DNA of 61,185 bases from Planctomycetota bacterium (GTDB lineage Bacteria > Planctomycetota > Planctomycetia > Planctomycetales > Planctomycetaceae). Positions 48,979 through 57,353 of the stretch are shown piece after piece. The stretch is taken from contig VGZH01000027.1 of the NCBI GenBank assembly GCA_016872645.1, positions 1-61,185 on the forward strand, read 5' to 3'. Position 1 is the first letter of the stretch. Every line of letters begins with the position of its first letter. Under the pieces are notes generated by a model. It saw nothing but the letters and a program-made list of their open reading frames with translations. It was not told where the DNA came from and ran no database searches. Position numbers and translations under genes: made by a program.

Positions 48979-50400
48979 TTACATATTTGACACCACGCAA
49001 CGCACCGCCAACGCGAGCCGCGAATCGTCTTCCGGCAGCACACTTCGCAAATCGAGCAACACGTAATCCTGCTGAATTCGCCCAAACACGCGGATCGAAC
49101 CCAACCGCAGTCGACGCGAGAGTTCGTCGGCTGACATCGACCGCGATCGTATTTGCAGCACAACAGTTGGCAGATCGACACCTGGCAACGAACCACCACC
49201 CACGGTCGCCGTTTCATTCGCGATTTCGACTTCGCAACCTGGCAATTCGCCGATCTCGACTGCGAGTTGCCGAGCACGCATTCGCAACGAATCGACCGAC
49301 GCCGACAACATCGCCAACGTCGGAATCTCGGCGACAGCGGTTCCTCGTAGATAGGCATCGAACGTGGCTTGCAACGCAGCCAGCGTCAGCTTGCCGACTC
49401 GAACGGCGCGCGCGAGAGGATGCTGACGGATTCGCTCCACCAACTTGTGCTTTCCGAGAATGATCCCGCATTGCGGCCCACCCAGCAGCTTGTCGCCGCT
49501 TCCGAGCACGACATCCGCTCCGGCCGAGAGGCTTTGCTGAAATGTCGGTTCGGCAGGGAGTCCGAATTCCGCGACATCGATTAAGGCGCCGCTGCCGATG
49601 TCGTCAATCGCGGTCACGCCATGTTTCCGCGCAATTGGCACGATATCTTCGATCGGCGGCGTCTCGCTGAACCCGATCACACGGTAGTTCGACGGATGTA
49701 CGTGCATGATCGCCGCCGTGCTGGCGGTGATCGCTGCTTGATAGTCGACAACATGTGTGCGATTCGTCGTCCCGATTTCTCGCAGCACCGCGCCACTGAG
49801 CGAGAAGATGTCCGGCAATCGAAACGAACCACCGATCTCGATCAACTGTCCGCGCGAGATGACCACTTCTCGTCCGGCACAGAGCGCTTGCAGTGTCAAC
49901 AAAGTCGCCGCCGCGTTGTTGTTGACGATCAGCACATCTTCGCAACCGGTCAGCGCGCGGAATGTCGCTTCCAACTGATGCCCCCGATAACGCCGCTCGG
50001 CCGTTTCGAGATCGACTTCGACGTTGCAGTGACCGCCGAGTTCGCTCAGCGCCTGCCGCGCGGCGCCCGATAACGGTGCGCGACCCAATCCAGTGTGCAG
50101 CACAACGCCAGTCGCGTTGATGACTCGGCTGAGTTGTTGTTGGCTCGCGTTCCGAGCTTGTCGTTGCACTTGCTCTGCCAGCAACTCTGTCCAAGCAGTC
50201 CGGTCGAGCGATACTGATTGAGATCGATCGTGGATGCACTCGCCGTTCGACGAATTGATCCGCCGTCGTGCCTGACCGAGAACTTGGCGCACCCATCCAA
50301 GCACCACGTCGCGACCGTGCTCCGCGATGAGCGGTTCAACGGCCAGATGACTCAATAGGTCTTGAACGGGTGGCAGGCGAGACAAAGTGTCGGACGACAT
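48979..50400 (-). CDS. selA: L-seryl-tRNA(Sec) selenium transferase
   Basis: The protein has 473 residues. SRVINATGVVLHTGLGRAPL, VEVDLETAERRYRGHQLEAT and NNNAAATLLTLQALCAGREV are SelA blocks. The PLP-binding lysine lies in LGSGDKLLGGPQCG (K304), and RPDIFSLSGAVLREIGTTNR-type sequence is present at about 195-214. It converts Ser-tRNA(Sec) to selenocysteinyl-tRNA(Sec) using selenophosphate. SelB, SelD and tRNA-Sec are not in the window. The start at 50400 has AGAGGGG just upstream; in-frame ATGs at 50436 and 50511 would add residues not seen in the family. It is divergent from mraZ. Confidence 0.95.
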   Translation of the reverse strand: MSSDTLSRLPPVQDLLSHLAVEPLIAEHGRDVVLGWVRQVLGQARRRINSSNGECIHDRSQSVSLDRTAWTELLAEQVQRQARNASQQQLSRVINATGVVLHTGLGRAPLSGAARQALSELGGHCNVEVDLETAERRYRGHQLEATFRALTGCEDVLIVNNNAAATLLTLQALCAGREVVISRGQLIEIGGSFRLPDIFSLSGAVLREIGTTNRTHVVDYQAAITASTAAIMHVHPSNYRVIGFSETPPIEDIVPIARKHGVTAIDDIGSGALIDVAEFGLPAEPTFQQSLSAGADVVLGSGDKLLGGPQCGIILGKHKLVERIRQHPLARAVRVGKLTLAALQATFDAYLRGTAVAEIPTLAMLSASVDSLRMRARQLAVEIGELPGCEVEIANETATVGGGSLPGVDLPTVVLQIRSRSMSADELSRRLRLGSIRVFGRIQQDYVLLDLRSVLPEDDSRLALAVRCVVSNM

Positions 50401-50651
50401 TCGGACCCCTCTGACAATTGGAAAACGCTCGCTCATTGTCCGAGGATTTAGATTGCTCGCCAGTGACTGGGCTCCGGGTAAGAAATCGCCCCAAGACCGG
50501 TCCAGGTGCAATCGCGCGAATTTTTCCGATTGGGGAGGTTTTTTGTTTGCGGAAGACTGGCGAGGCCGGTATTGTCTCCGCCCTGCAGGGTGGAAAACTC
50601 GCCCAAATGATCTTTGAAAATTGATTGAATGTGGGTTTTAAGCCCAATAGC

Positions 50652-51143
50652 ATGAAACACATGGCCGTGGACACCTTCATCTTTGGCGAGTCGAAACGGA
50701 CGATTGACGATCGATTCCGCATCAGTCTGCCACCCGAAATGGCAGAGCTGGTGGCGGATTCCGACGGCAACTGCATCTTGGCGAAGGAGCGAACTGGCTG
50801 CCTGAGTCTCTGGAAGGGGGACGATTGGCGGAAGCGAATCGATGAGGGAGTCGCGATTCTCAAACTGCGGATGCACGCGGGAAAGATGGAATCGCGTTGG
50901 AGCGAAGTTCAGCGGCTTGGTCGATTACTTTCGACGCGATCCAAGGTAGTGACGCTGGCGAACCGTTCGCGACTGCTGATTCCGGAAGGGTTTCGCGAGT
51001 TCCTCGACGTTCCGGTCAATCACGACGTGATGATCGTCGGCGCGGCGATCTGCGTGGAGATTTGGAATCCCGGCGCGTGGCTGGAAACACTGCGTCAGGA
51101 CATGCCGGAGTTTGGGCCGCTGTTCACAGACTTGTCGGCGTAG
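50652..51143 (+). CDS. mraZ: MraZ-like transcriptional regulator, orphan
   Basis: The protein has 163 residues. Two SpoVT-AbrB-like MraZ repeats are seen: [20 protein letters not shown] in the first half, and [20 protein letters not shown] followed by [18 protein letters not shown] in the second. MraZ normally controls the division and cell-wall gene cluster and lies at its head. Here no rsmH, ftsL, ftsI or mur gene follows; the next gene is an SDR on the other strand. No repeated TGGG-type MraZ box was identified upstream. Confidence 0.85.
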   Translation: MKHMAVDTFIFGESKRTIDDRFRISLPPEMAELVADSDGNCILAKERTGCLSLWKGDDWRKRIDEGVAILKLRMHAGKMESRWSEVQRLGRLLSTRSKVVTLANRSRLLIPEGFREFLDVPVNHDVMIVGAAICVEIWNPGAWLETLRQDMPEFGPLFTDLSA

Positions 51144-51156
51144 CGGAAATTAATCG

Positions 51157-51228
51157 GGGTCCGTGTTCCGCTCGCGAGATGTGGTCAGGGAGGACAACTT
51201 TTATTTCGCGAGTGGAACACGCATCCCG
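51157..51228. repeat. 22-bp-arm inverted repeat downstream of mraZ
   Basis: Arms 51157-51178 and 51207-51228 pair with about 3 mismatches; the inner 16 bases (core CGTGTTCC and CTCGCGA) pair with 1 mismatch. The 28-base loop contains GTCAGGGAGGACAACTT. No T run follows. Confidence 0.75.
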
Positions 51229-51274
51229 ACGAACGATGTTCCCAACCAAGAAACCCACATGGGCAGCCACCTCG

Positions 51275-51405
51275 CATGCCCGGTTCGAGAATGAGACGCG
51301 AAGACTCACTCAGAGTTTTCAATCCCGCTCACCCCGATTGAGCTCCTCCACGGCACCACGGCGGACTCAGTAGGCAGGGATGCCGCAACTCGCTCGACCG
51401 GGCAT
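51275..51405. repeat. Long-range inverted repeat around an uncharacterised structured segment
   Basis: CATGCCCGGTTCGAG (51275-51289) pairs with CTCGACCGGGCATG (51392-51405) over 14 bases with a one-base bulge. The enclosed 102 bases hold shorter self-complementary stretches, such as CAATC with GATTG and CGGCA with TGCCG. A T-rich stretch follows the right arm. Confidence 0.55.
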
Positions 51406-51425
51406 GTGCTTTTTCCACGTCCGGT

Positions 51426-52247
51426 TCATACAAAGAAGTCAGGCAGCAATTCCGCTGTCGGATCGACCGCGTAGCTCGACAGGTCGCTGATGCCGCAATC
51501 GCGCAGCACATCCTCGTCGAGAAAGAAATTGCCCGTGCATTCGCGACAGGGGTGCGTGAGGATCGCGTAAGCCGCATCGGCAACAATCTCTGGCTGGCGA
51601 CACCGGCGCGCGGCCTCATCACCACCCAACAGGTTTCGAACGGCAGCGGTGGCGATGGCAGTCCGCGGCCACAACGCATTGACTGCGATGCCAGATCGAC
51701 GAAATTCTTCAGCCATGCCAAGCACACACAAGCTCATGCCGAACTTCGACAAACTGTAGGCTAAATGCGGGGCAAACCAGCGAGCCTCGAGATTCAGTGG
51801 TGGAGCAAGGTTGAGAATATGCGGGTTTGTGGCTTTCGAGAGATGCGGCAGACATGCCTGTGATGTCAGAAAAGTCCCACGGACGTTGATGGCGTGAATG
51901 AGATCAAATCGCTTCGCGGGAGTGTCGAGAGTCCTTGCCAGAAACAGCGCGCTGGCGTTGTTGACCAGAATGTCGATGCCGCCAAACGTCTCGACGGTCC
52001 GTTGCACGGCCGACCGAATCTGCTCTTCAAATCGCACGTCGCAGACGCAGGCCAATCCACGTCCGCCAGCCAGATTGACTTGTTCGACGGCTGTGTGAAT
52101 CGTTCCCGGCAAGCGAGGATCTGGCTCGACTGTCTTTGCCGCGACGACGACGTTCGCTCCGTCGCGAGCGGCCCGAAGCGCGATCGCCAAGCCAATTCCG
52201 CGACTGGCTCCCGTGATGAACAGCGTCTTGCCGGCCAAGGTGGGCAT
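51426..52247 (-). CDS. Short-chain dehydrogenase/reductase (HSDL2-like)
   Basis: The protein has 273 residues. LFITGASRGIGLAIALRAA is the NAD(P)-binding GxxxGIG motif, DILVNNASAL the NNAG equivalent, and YSLSK (in HLAYSLSKFGMSLC) the catalytic Tyr/Lys pair. The serine usually found about 13 residues earlier is replaced by a LAPPLNL stretch, so the catalytic Ser is not obvious. The sequence (PDPRLPGTIHTAVEQV, CRECTGNFFLDEDVLRDCGI) matches the hydroxysteroid-dehydrogenase-like-2 group. AGGAAAG precedes the ATG at 52247. The substrate is unknown. Confidence 0.9.
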   Translation of the reverse strand: MPTLAGKTLFITGASRGIGLAIALRAARDGANVVVAAKTVEPDPRLPGTIHTAVEQVNLAGGRGLACVCDVRFEEQIRSAVQRTVETFGGIDILVNNASALFLARTLDTPAKRFDLIHAINVRGTFLTSQACLPHLSKATNPHILNLAPPLNLEARWFAPHLAYSLSKFGMSLCVLGMAEEFRRSGIAVNALWPRTAIATAAVRNLLGGDEAARRCRQPEIVADAAYAILTHPCRECTGNFFLDEDVLRDCGISDLSSYAVDPTAELLPDFFV

Positions 52248-52291
52248 CGACGTGCTCTTTCCTCGCCTGAGAATCACTGACCGCCAGCGGA

Positions 52292-53878
52292 CTAATCGCC
52301 GGACTTCAACGCCTGCTTCTTGTTGTCCAGCTGGTACAGCGGCAAATAGCGGTAGTAGACCTCAAGAGTCAGTGCATGGATGCTGGTCGACATGACCGGT
52401 CCGGCGGAGTGCCCAGTCGGAGCCCAACTGCCAGCAGCGCATCCTTCTTTGATCTGAGTCGAAATCAGGTGTCGACGGGCATTTCGATTCCATGTGTCCC
52501 ACTCCGGTCCTGGTAAGTTGTGCATTACCTGCGTGGCGTAATAGAGAAAATACGAGTCCGATTTCGCGCCAGCCAGATTCGCCATGACGTAGTTCATGCC
52601 TTCGACCATCGCGGGGTCGTTGCGCTCCATCCCGGAATACTGGTTACAAAGCAGACCGACGGCGGACATCGCCGGGGTCGGCCCGCTTCCCGGCATATAC
52701 GAGAAAAGCCCACCGTTTTTCCCTTTGGCAACGCTGGCCAAAAAACTCTTGGACTTGATGAGCGTCTGCGGGTTTACCGGAAGGCCAGCCATTTGAGCAC
52801 TTTTCAACCCCATCAATTGCCAGCCGACCACTGATGTATCACCAACGGTGGGTGGATTGGCCGAGTAGTGCCAGCCGCCCGATTCGTCATTTTGTGCGTC
52901 CTCAATGAATCGGACGGCCGCCTGCGCCAAGTTCTTCAGTTTTGGATCTTTGCTGAGGCCGTACGCTTCGCAAATTGCGATGGTCGCCAATCCATGTTCG
53001 TACATGCTGCCGCTGCCCAATCGACCGTTCTTATCTTGATGCGATGCCATCCAAAGCAGGCCTTTGCGAATGACCGCTTGGTACGGACCTCTGGTTTCGT
53101 GCGTCTGACCGGCGGCAAAGAACGGCAGCAGGCCGAACGCTGTGGCGGCCATCGGATGATCAGCGGACTTGTGTGCGTGCACCGAGCACGTGGGATCCTT
53201 GCACTGCTTCGTAAATGACGCGCACCCCCAGCCTCCATCGGCTGCTTGATGTCGAGCCAACCAATTGGTTGCCGCGGCGACTGCCCGTTCCGAATCCGCC
53301 GTGCCACCACCGCTCGCCAGCATCGCTTGTCGAGATCCTGAGCCACGGCCACCAAAGCCCTCACCGGCACCGCCACTACCACCCTTGTCGCTGTTGCCGA
53401 CTCCGGTTCCGACGCCACCGGGGCCGCGCACGGCAGGTCCAGCGCCAAACGCCGAGACATCAAAACCACCCAAGCCACCGAATGAGGGGCCGGACGCCGC
53501 AGTGCCACCACCCGCTTCTTCAAAGACCGCCGAGTTGTCATTGAATTGTGCGTCTTGTTCGATCGTCGCGGCGGGTGGTTCGGTCAGCGATTCGGTGTTG
53601 AGCACCGTTGGCTCAATCGGTGTTTCGCCGACATCGAAGTGCGTGATCGGCGTTTCTTCGACAGCTTGGTCCACTTCAGTGTCGAAAAACACGACCTCTT
53701 GCAAAAGCTTCTTGGCATGAGGAGCACCGATCGCCACACCCAGGATCACGAAAATCAGCAAGTGCATGAAGACGCTGATCCCCCAAAACTTGGCATTGGC
53801 TTGGAACCAGTTTCTGACGTTGGTTTTGAGTTCTTCTGACGTCGGAATCGCGGATTTCAAAACTTCCAGAATCTGCAT
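52292..53878 (-). CDS. TonB-like membrane anchor fused to a squalene-cyclase/prenyltransferase-like repeat domain
   Basis: The protein has 528 residues. A 30-residue cytoplasmic start is followed by one membrane helix (FWGISVFMHLLIFVILGVAI, 31-50). That helix has Ser35 and His39 in the S-x3-H spacing of the essential TonB helix (SVCIH in E. coli). Then come an acidic linker with several Pro residues, a long glycine-rich linker (about 125-200), and alpha-alpha repeats of the terpene-cyclase/prenyltransferase fold: AATNWLARHQAADGGWG, RKGLLWMASHQDKNGRLG, AVRFIEDAQNDESGGWHY. The lysosomal-type DxDD catalytic motif of cyclases is not seen. It is the last gene of the ExbB-ExbD-ExbD operon. GAGGTG precedes the ATG at 53878. 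Confidence 0.8.
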   Translation of the reverse strand: MQILEVLKSAIPTSEELKTNVRNWFQANAKFWGISVFMHLLIFVILGVAIGAPHAKKLLQEVVFFDTEVDQAVEETPITHFDVGETPIEPTVLNTESLTEPPAATIEQDAQFNDNSAVFEEAGGGTAASGPSFGGLGGFDVSAFGAGPAVRGPGGVGTGVGNSDKGGSGGAGEGFGGRGSGSRQAMLASGGGTADSERAVAAATNWLARHQAADGGWGCASFTKQCKDPTCSVHAHKSADHPMAATAFGLLPFFAAGQTHETRGPYQAVIRKGLLWMASHQDKNGRLGSGSMYEHGLATIAICEAYGLSKDPKLKNLAQAAVRFIEDAQNDESGGWHYSANPPTVGDTSVVGWQLMGLKSAQMAGLPVNPQTLIKSKSFLASVAKGKNGGLFSYMPGSGPTPAMSAVGLLCNQYSGMERNDPAMVEGMNYVMANLAGAKSDSYFLYYATQVMHNLPGPEWDTWNRNARRHLISTQIKEGCAAGSWAPTGHSAGPVMSTSIHALTLEVYYRYLPLYQLDNKKQALKSGD

Positions 53879-53983
53879 GACGCACCTCAAAAATGGAATT
53901 CCCGTCGGGCGGAATTGTTACTCGCAGCAATTGATCATAAGTCTTGTGGCCATAAAACCCAACTGCAGAGAAGTTGGAACATC

Positions 53984-55057
53984 TTACGTATGGCGGTCAT
54001 TCGGAACATCCCCGAATGGCGAATTTGCTGGTTGCTTGGGAAATGTTGCCAGCCGGGGTTCAGACTCTGAATTCGCGGTTTCGTCCCATTCCGCGAGTGC
54101 CTCTGCGGTGGTCGAAGTTGAACCTTCCGGTTCCGGGGCTCCGTTTTCCAGCCAACGTTCGATCGCGGCGTGATCGGGTGGTGCCATTGCATCCAGGTTT
54201 TGGTTGCCAGAAGGTCGAGTCCGTTTCCAGGCGACTCCGAGCACGACGACCGCTCCAGCCACGATCAGCCATTGCCAAAGATAGCCATCATTTCGTTGCC
54301 GGCGCAATGCCGACCTCGTCACGTTTTCTCGCCAGTGCAATCGGCCGATCAGCAGCGGAGCCCAACGATTCTTGCCCATCGCGTCTTCGTAGGTGAACTG
54401 CTTCAAAAAGTATCCCACGAAAGTAGCTTCTTCGTGGATGCTGGGCTGAATCGCCAGTTCGGGGGGCTTGTCGTAAAAGACCAAGCAATACAACCCGGAG
54501 CGGGATTCGTTGGTGACACCCCATGCCTCATAAACTTGCTTGGCTCCCGCTGAGTTTTCTTCGGCTTCGTGAGCGAGCGCTCGTCGCAGGCTGACTTTCA
54601 GGCCGATCAACTCACCCCGGTACTTCTCAGGCGCTTCGGCCAAATGCGTGAAATAAATGTCTTTGCGAGACCGCTCCCACAAATCATCGAACGATTCCGT
54701 CATGCTCCAACGCATGAGTTTCCAGTAGGCCGGCATCTCCTCTCGTGCGAGAGGTTCTTTGTCGGTGACCGCCTGAAAGAGGTATTCGGCCTGCGAATGC
54801 TCGAGTGGCTGCTGATCATTCGGGCCGCTCACAAGAGTTTCAGCGAGATTCCCATCTGGAGATACGGTGTCCCCGTTGGGCTTCGCGGTTACGGCGGCGT
54901 TTTCTTGGACATCGTCCGCGAGCCATTTCCACATCGCCGGATCGCGTGACCAGAAAATGAGCATCGTGACGACGCCCAACAGCATCACGGTTCTCACCAA
55001 CCGGGACATTTCGCGGCGAGGAAATGAAGTCGATGATCGTGAAGAACGAATGGACAT
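53984..55057 (-). CDS. Two-pass membrane protein of unknown function in the Exb operon
   Basis: The protein has 357 residues. One hydrophobic helix lies near the N terminus (LVRTVMLLGVVTMLIFWS, about 20-37) and another near 270-285 (WLIVAGAVVVLGVAWKR). The loop between them, about 230 residues, would be periplasmic (PAYWKLMRWSMTESFDDLWE, IGLKVSLRRALAHEAEENSA, PSIHEEATFVGYFLKQF). The C-terminal tail is acidic and likely cytoplasmic. No family is recognised. It lies between exbD and the TonB-like gene, with 5 bases to the former. Confidence 0.8.
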   Translation of the reverse strand: MSIRSSRSSTSFPRREMSRLVRTVMLLGVVTMLIFWSRDPAMWKWLADDVQENAAVTAKPNGDTVSPDGNLAETLVSGPNDQQPLEHSQAEYLFQAVTDKEPLAREEMPAYWKLMRWSMTESFDDLWERSRKDIYFTHLAEAPEKYRGELIGLKVSLRRALAHEAEENSAGAKQVYEAWGVTNESRSGLYCLVFYDKPPELAIQPSIHEEATFVGYFLKQFTYEDAMGKNRWAPLLIGRLHWRENVTRSALRRQRNDGYLWQWLIVAGAVVVLGVAWKRTRPSGNQNLDAMAPPDHAAIERWLENGAPEPEGSTSTTAEALAEWDETANSESEPRLATFPKQPANSPFGDVPNDRHT

Positions 55058-55062
55058 GATGG

Positions 55063-55575
55063 CTACGGCTGCGTGTCCGCGGGAAGCTCGACGAAACTGA
55101 GTTTGGTCAGCTTTTCGCCGTTGGGCAATGTCTGTTTCGTGCAGACATCGACGATCTTCATCAGCTCCTCGTAGCGTAGTTTGGAACCGATTTGAACGAT
55201 GACCTGATCGAAAGGGCTGTTCGCATCGCTGAGCACAGCCTTCAATCGGCCATCTAGAGCGGAGACACCCGCGACATTCCCTTCGCCAATGGCGAGAGTT
55301 TGAATTCGGCCACCGGGGGTCGAAAAGGCGGAAATGACCAGCGTGTTGATCGCCTCGACCGCGCTTTTGTTCTTGTCATCATCTCCGGCCTGCTCTCCAC
55401 CCTTCACTCCGGCGACCGGTTTCGGGGGCGGCAGCTTCAGGTTGATCTGCCCTTCGATCGGAGCTGGCTTGAACGTCATGATGAAGAACGCCAGCAATTG
55501 GAACGCCATGTCCAGCATGGCAGCCAGATTCAGCTCGACGCCACTGTCATTGTGTTTCTTTTTTCGACGACTCAC
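55063..55575 (-). CDS. exbD: ExbD/TolR-family protein (first downstream copy)
   Basis: The protein has 170 residues, with a GTG start. A short basic N terminus (MSRRKKKHND) precedes the single membrane helix with the conserved aspartate (LAAMLDMAFQLLAFFIM). The periplasmic part contains VIVQIGSKLRYEELMKIVDV, the ExbD C-terminal helix-strand. It should couple proton flow to a TonB-like partner together with ExbB. A Lys/Asp-rich insert (GEQAGDDDKNKSAVEA) lies after the membrane segment. Confidence 0.9.
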   Translation of the reverse strand: MSRRKKKHNDSGVELNLAAMLDMAFQLLAFFIMTFKPAPIEGQINLKLPPPKPVAGVKGGEQAGDDDKNKSAVEAINTLVISAFSTPGGRIQTLAIGEGNVAGVSALDGRLKAVLSDANSPFDQVIVQIGSKLRYEELMKIVDVCTKQTLPNGEKLTKLSFVELPADTQP

Positions 55576-55599
55576 ACCACACCTGCCCTGTCACTCGGC

Positions 55600-56052
55600 T
55601 TACGAACCGGCTCTGTCGGTTGCCTTGAGTGCAAACTTCCGAAAGCCATTTTCCTGACATGTCTTGATGACGAGATTGAGCAAACCAAACGGAGTGTCCT
55701 TATCAGCCCGCACCACGACCGTTGTGGGAAGATCATCCGTGTCTTTGAATCTTGGATTCTTTTCCTTGGCCTCGCGGCGCGCCATTTTCGCTTCGGCCTT
55801 GAGGTACGGGACGATGTCTTGTGGCAACGAATAGACTATCAATTGCCCGTCTTTGTTCACGTTGAGGACCAGCAAGCTTTCCTCGCCCTGCGTTTCGACA
55901 GGGCGTGCTGAACCGACCACTGGCAGCCGCAGCGACAAATCCAACGAGGCGGCTTTGAAGCTGGTCACCAGCATGAAAAACGTGATCAACTGAAACACCA
56001 TGTCGAGCATGGGTGTCAGATCAGCTTCGCCTTCACTTTTTGAGCCGGACAT
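55600..56052 (-). CDS. exbD: ExbD/TolR-family protein (second copy)
   Basis: The protein has 150 residues. The membrane helix again has the essential Asp (LTPMLDMVFQLITFFMLV). The periplasmic domain has LLVLNVNKDGQLIVYS and TTVVVRADKDTPFGLLNLVI, the classical ExbD pattern. It lies 40 bases downstream of the exbB gene. Two ExbD paralogues in one operon suggest a heteromeric stator, as in some other bacteria. Confidence 0.92.
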   Translation of the reverse strand: MSGSKSEGEADLTPMLDMVFQLITFFMLVTSFKAASLDLSLRLPVVGSARPVETQGEESLLVLNVNKDGQLIVYSLPQDIVPYLKAEAKMARREAKEKNPRFKDTDDLPTTVVVRADKDTPFGLLNLVIKTCQENGFRKFALKATDRAGS

Positions 56053-56092
56053 GGGTGCTCAGACATAAGAGGTCAGAAGTCAGAGGTCAGAC

Positions 56093-56980
56093 TTACGCTG
56101 GCTTGGGAGCCGGGGATGGCGCCGGAGCGGCTGCGGGCGCTGGAGCTTTCGCTGCGGCCTTGGCGGCACTCGCCAACTTCCGAACGAATTCATCCGCGGC
56201 ATACATGGTCGTCGAGCTGATTTGTGCCACTCGGTTTTTGAAGATGGCAAAGAAGAATATCGCCGGAACCGAGAGAGCGACTCCCATGAACGTGACGACG
56301 AGAGCTTCGGAAATCGCTTCGGCCACCTCGTTGGCTTTGATACCCGCGTCGGATCGGGCGATGACCATGAAGCTGGCAATCATCCCCTTCAGCGTGCCGA
56401 GCAAACCGATCATCGGTCCCAGCGATCCGAGAACGGCCAACATGCTGATCTTTTTCTCCATCTCGACGACTTGCACCTCAGCCGTTCGCTCCATCGCATC
56501 GCGAGCTTCCGCCAATCCGGCCGACAATTCACCCAGCCCCGACGAAGCATATCGGCTGAACAGGCAATCCTTTTCCTTGATGCCCTGGTAAACACCCTTG
56601 TAGTCCTTCTTTTCCATCTTCTGTTTGAGGTCATCCATCAATTCAGGGGGCATGGCCACGATAGGCCGGATGTCGATGAACAATCGGCTGACCAATTGAA
56701 TGAAGTAACACGACAGCCCGATGATAAAAATGCCGATGAGTCCCGAAATTCGGAGAACCCAAATGACAACATTCTCTTCGGAACGTCCTTCGGCCGCCGG
56801 CTCCTTAGCCTCTTTCTTCGCTTTTTTTGGAGCGGGCTCTTCGGCCGCCTCTTCAGCGGCCTCTTCCTGAGCCAAGGCTGCGGGAGGGGACAGCCACAGC
56901 GTCTCCAGCGAGCCGACAGACAAAACACACAACAACACCATCCAAGCCAGCCACTTTGAGCGGTCAGGTGAGCCAATCAT
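56093..56980 (-). CDS. exbB: ExbB/TolQ/MotA-family proton channel protein
   Basis: The protein has 295 residues. It has a cleavable-looking signal sequence (AWMVLLCVLSVGSLETLWL) then an Ala/Glu/Lys-rich stretch and a first membrane helix (ISGLIGIFIIGLSCYFIQLV). The conserved MotA/TolQ/ExbB block AVLGSLGPMIGLLGTLKGMI and the third helix (ISEALVVTFMGVALSVPAIF) are present. The extra N-terminal periplasmic part is common in planctomycete ExbB proteins. GAGG lies 8 bases before the ATG. It heads the operon that continues with two exbD genes, a membrane protein and a TonB-like protein. Confidence 0.93.
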   Translation of the reverse strand: MIGSPDRSKWLAWMVLLCVLSVGSLETLWLSPPAALAQEEAAEEAAEEPAPKKAKKEAKEPAAEGRSEENVVIWVLRISGLIGIFIIGLSCYFIQLVSRLFIDIRPIVAMPPELMDDLKQKMEKKDYKGVYQGIKEKDCLFSRYASSGLGELSAGLAEARDAMERTAEVQVVEMEKKISMLAVLGSLGPMIGLLGTLKGMIASFMVIARSDAGIKANEVAEAISEALVVTFMGVALSVPAIFFFAIFKNRVAQISSTTMYAADEFVRKLASAAKAAAKAPAPAAAPAPSPAPKPA

Positions 56981-57353
56981 TACGCAGACCTCGTTAGAAA
57001 ATCGTCAGTGAGGAATCTGAGAAATCGCAGCCGCAACGTCCTTTGCGACCGCCGCCGAAGGAAGACAGACTTGCAAACCCGCAGTCACCGCAAAACATTC
57101 GCCGCGATTTGGCAAGTACAATTTGCCGCTTCACAGCTCGCAATGACTTGCATTTCCGACCGGGGACCACCTGTCAAACCGACCGGAAACCTCAGGACAT
57201 GCTACAGAGCCACCTGATCACAAGAAAGTCTGCGGACAGAGACGACTGACGTTTGCGGTTCGGGCTCCTTGACGTACGGCCACCTCCCCGATTCTGCTAC
57301 GGGAAGCGGCGATCGCCTCCGCGGTCACAATGAGAAAATCACTGGACGAAACC
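56981..57353. other. 373-base divergent region between exbB and a DUF1501 gene
   Basis: No gene or clear hairpin is seen. A TTGACA occurs on the minus strand (about 57171-57176), but no matching -10 element is at the right distance, so the operon promoter is unresolved. Confidence 0.35.

Larger units (their letters stand above)
51144..51425. other. 282-base region between mraZ and the SDR gene with two inverted repeats
   Basis: It lies between two convergent genes and has no convincing coding frame. It holds the inverted repeats at 51157-51228 and 51275-51405, listed separately. The right arm of the second is followed by TGCTTTTTCC, so the structure could also end the mraZ transcript. Confidence 0.5.

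Noticed and set aside
51144-51425. Group II intron fragment or other mobile RNA after mraZ
   Set aside because: Only inverted repeats are seen; no domain V motif or reverse transcriptase remnant was found.
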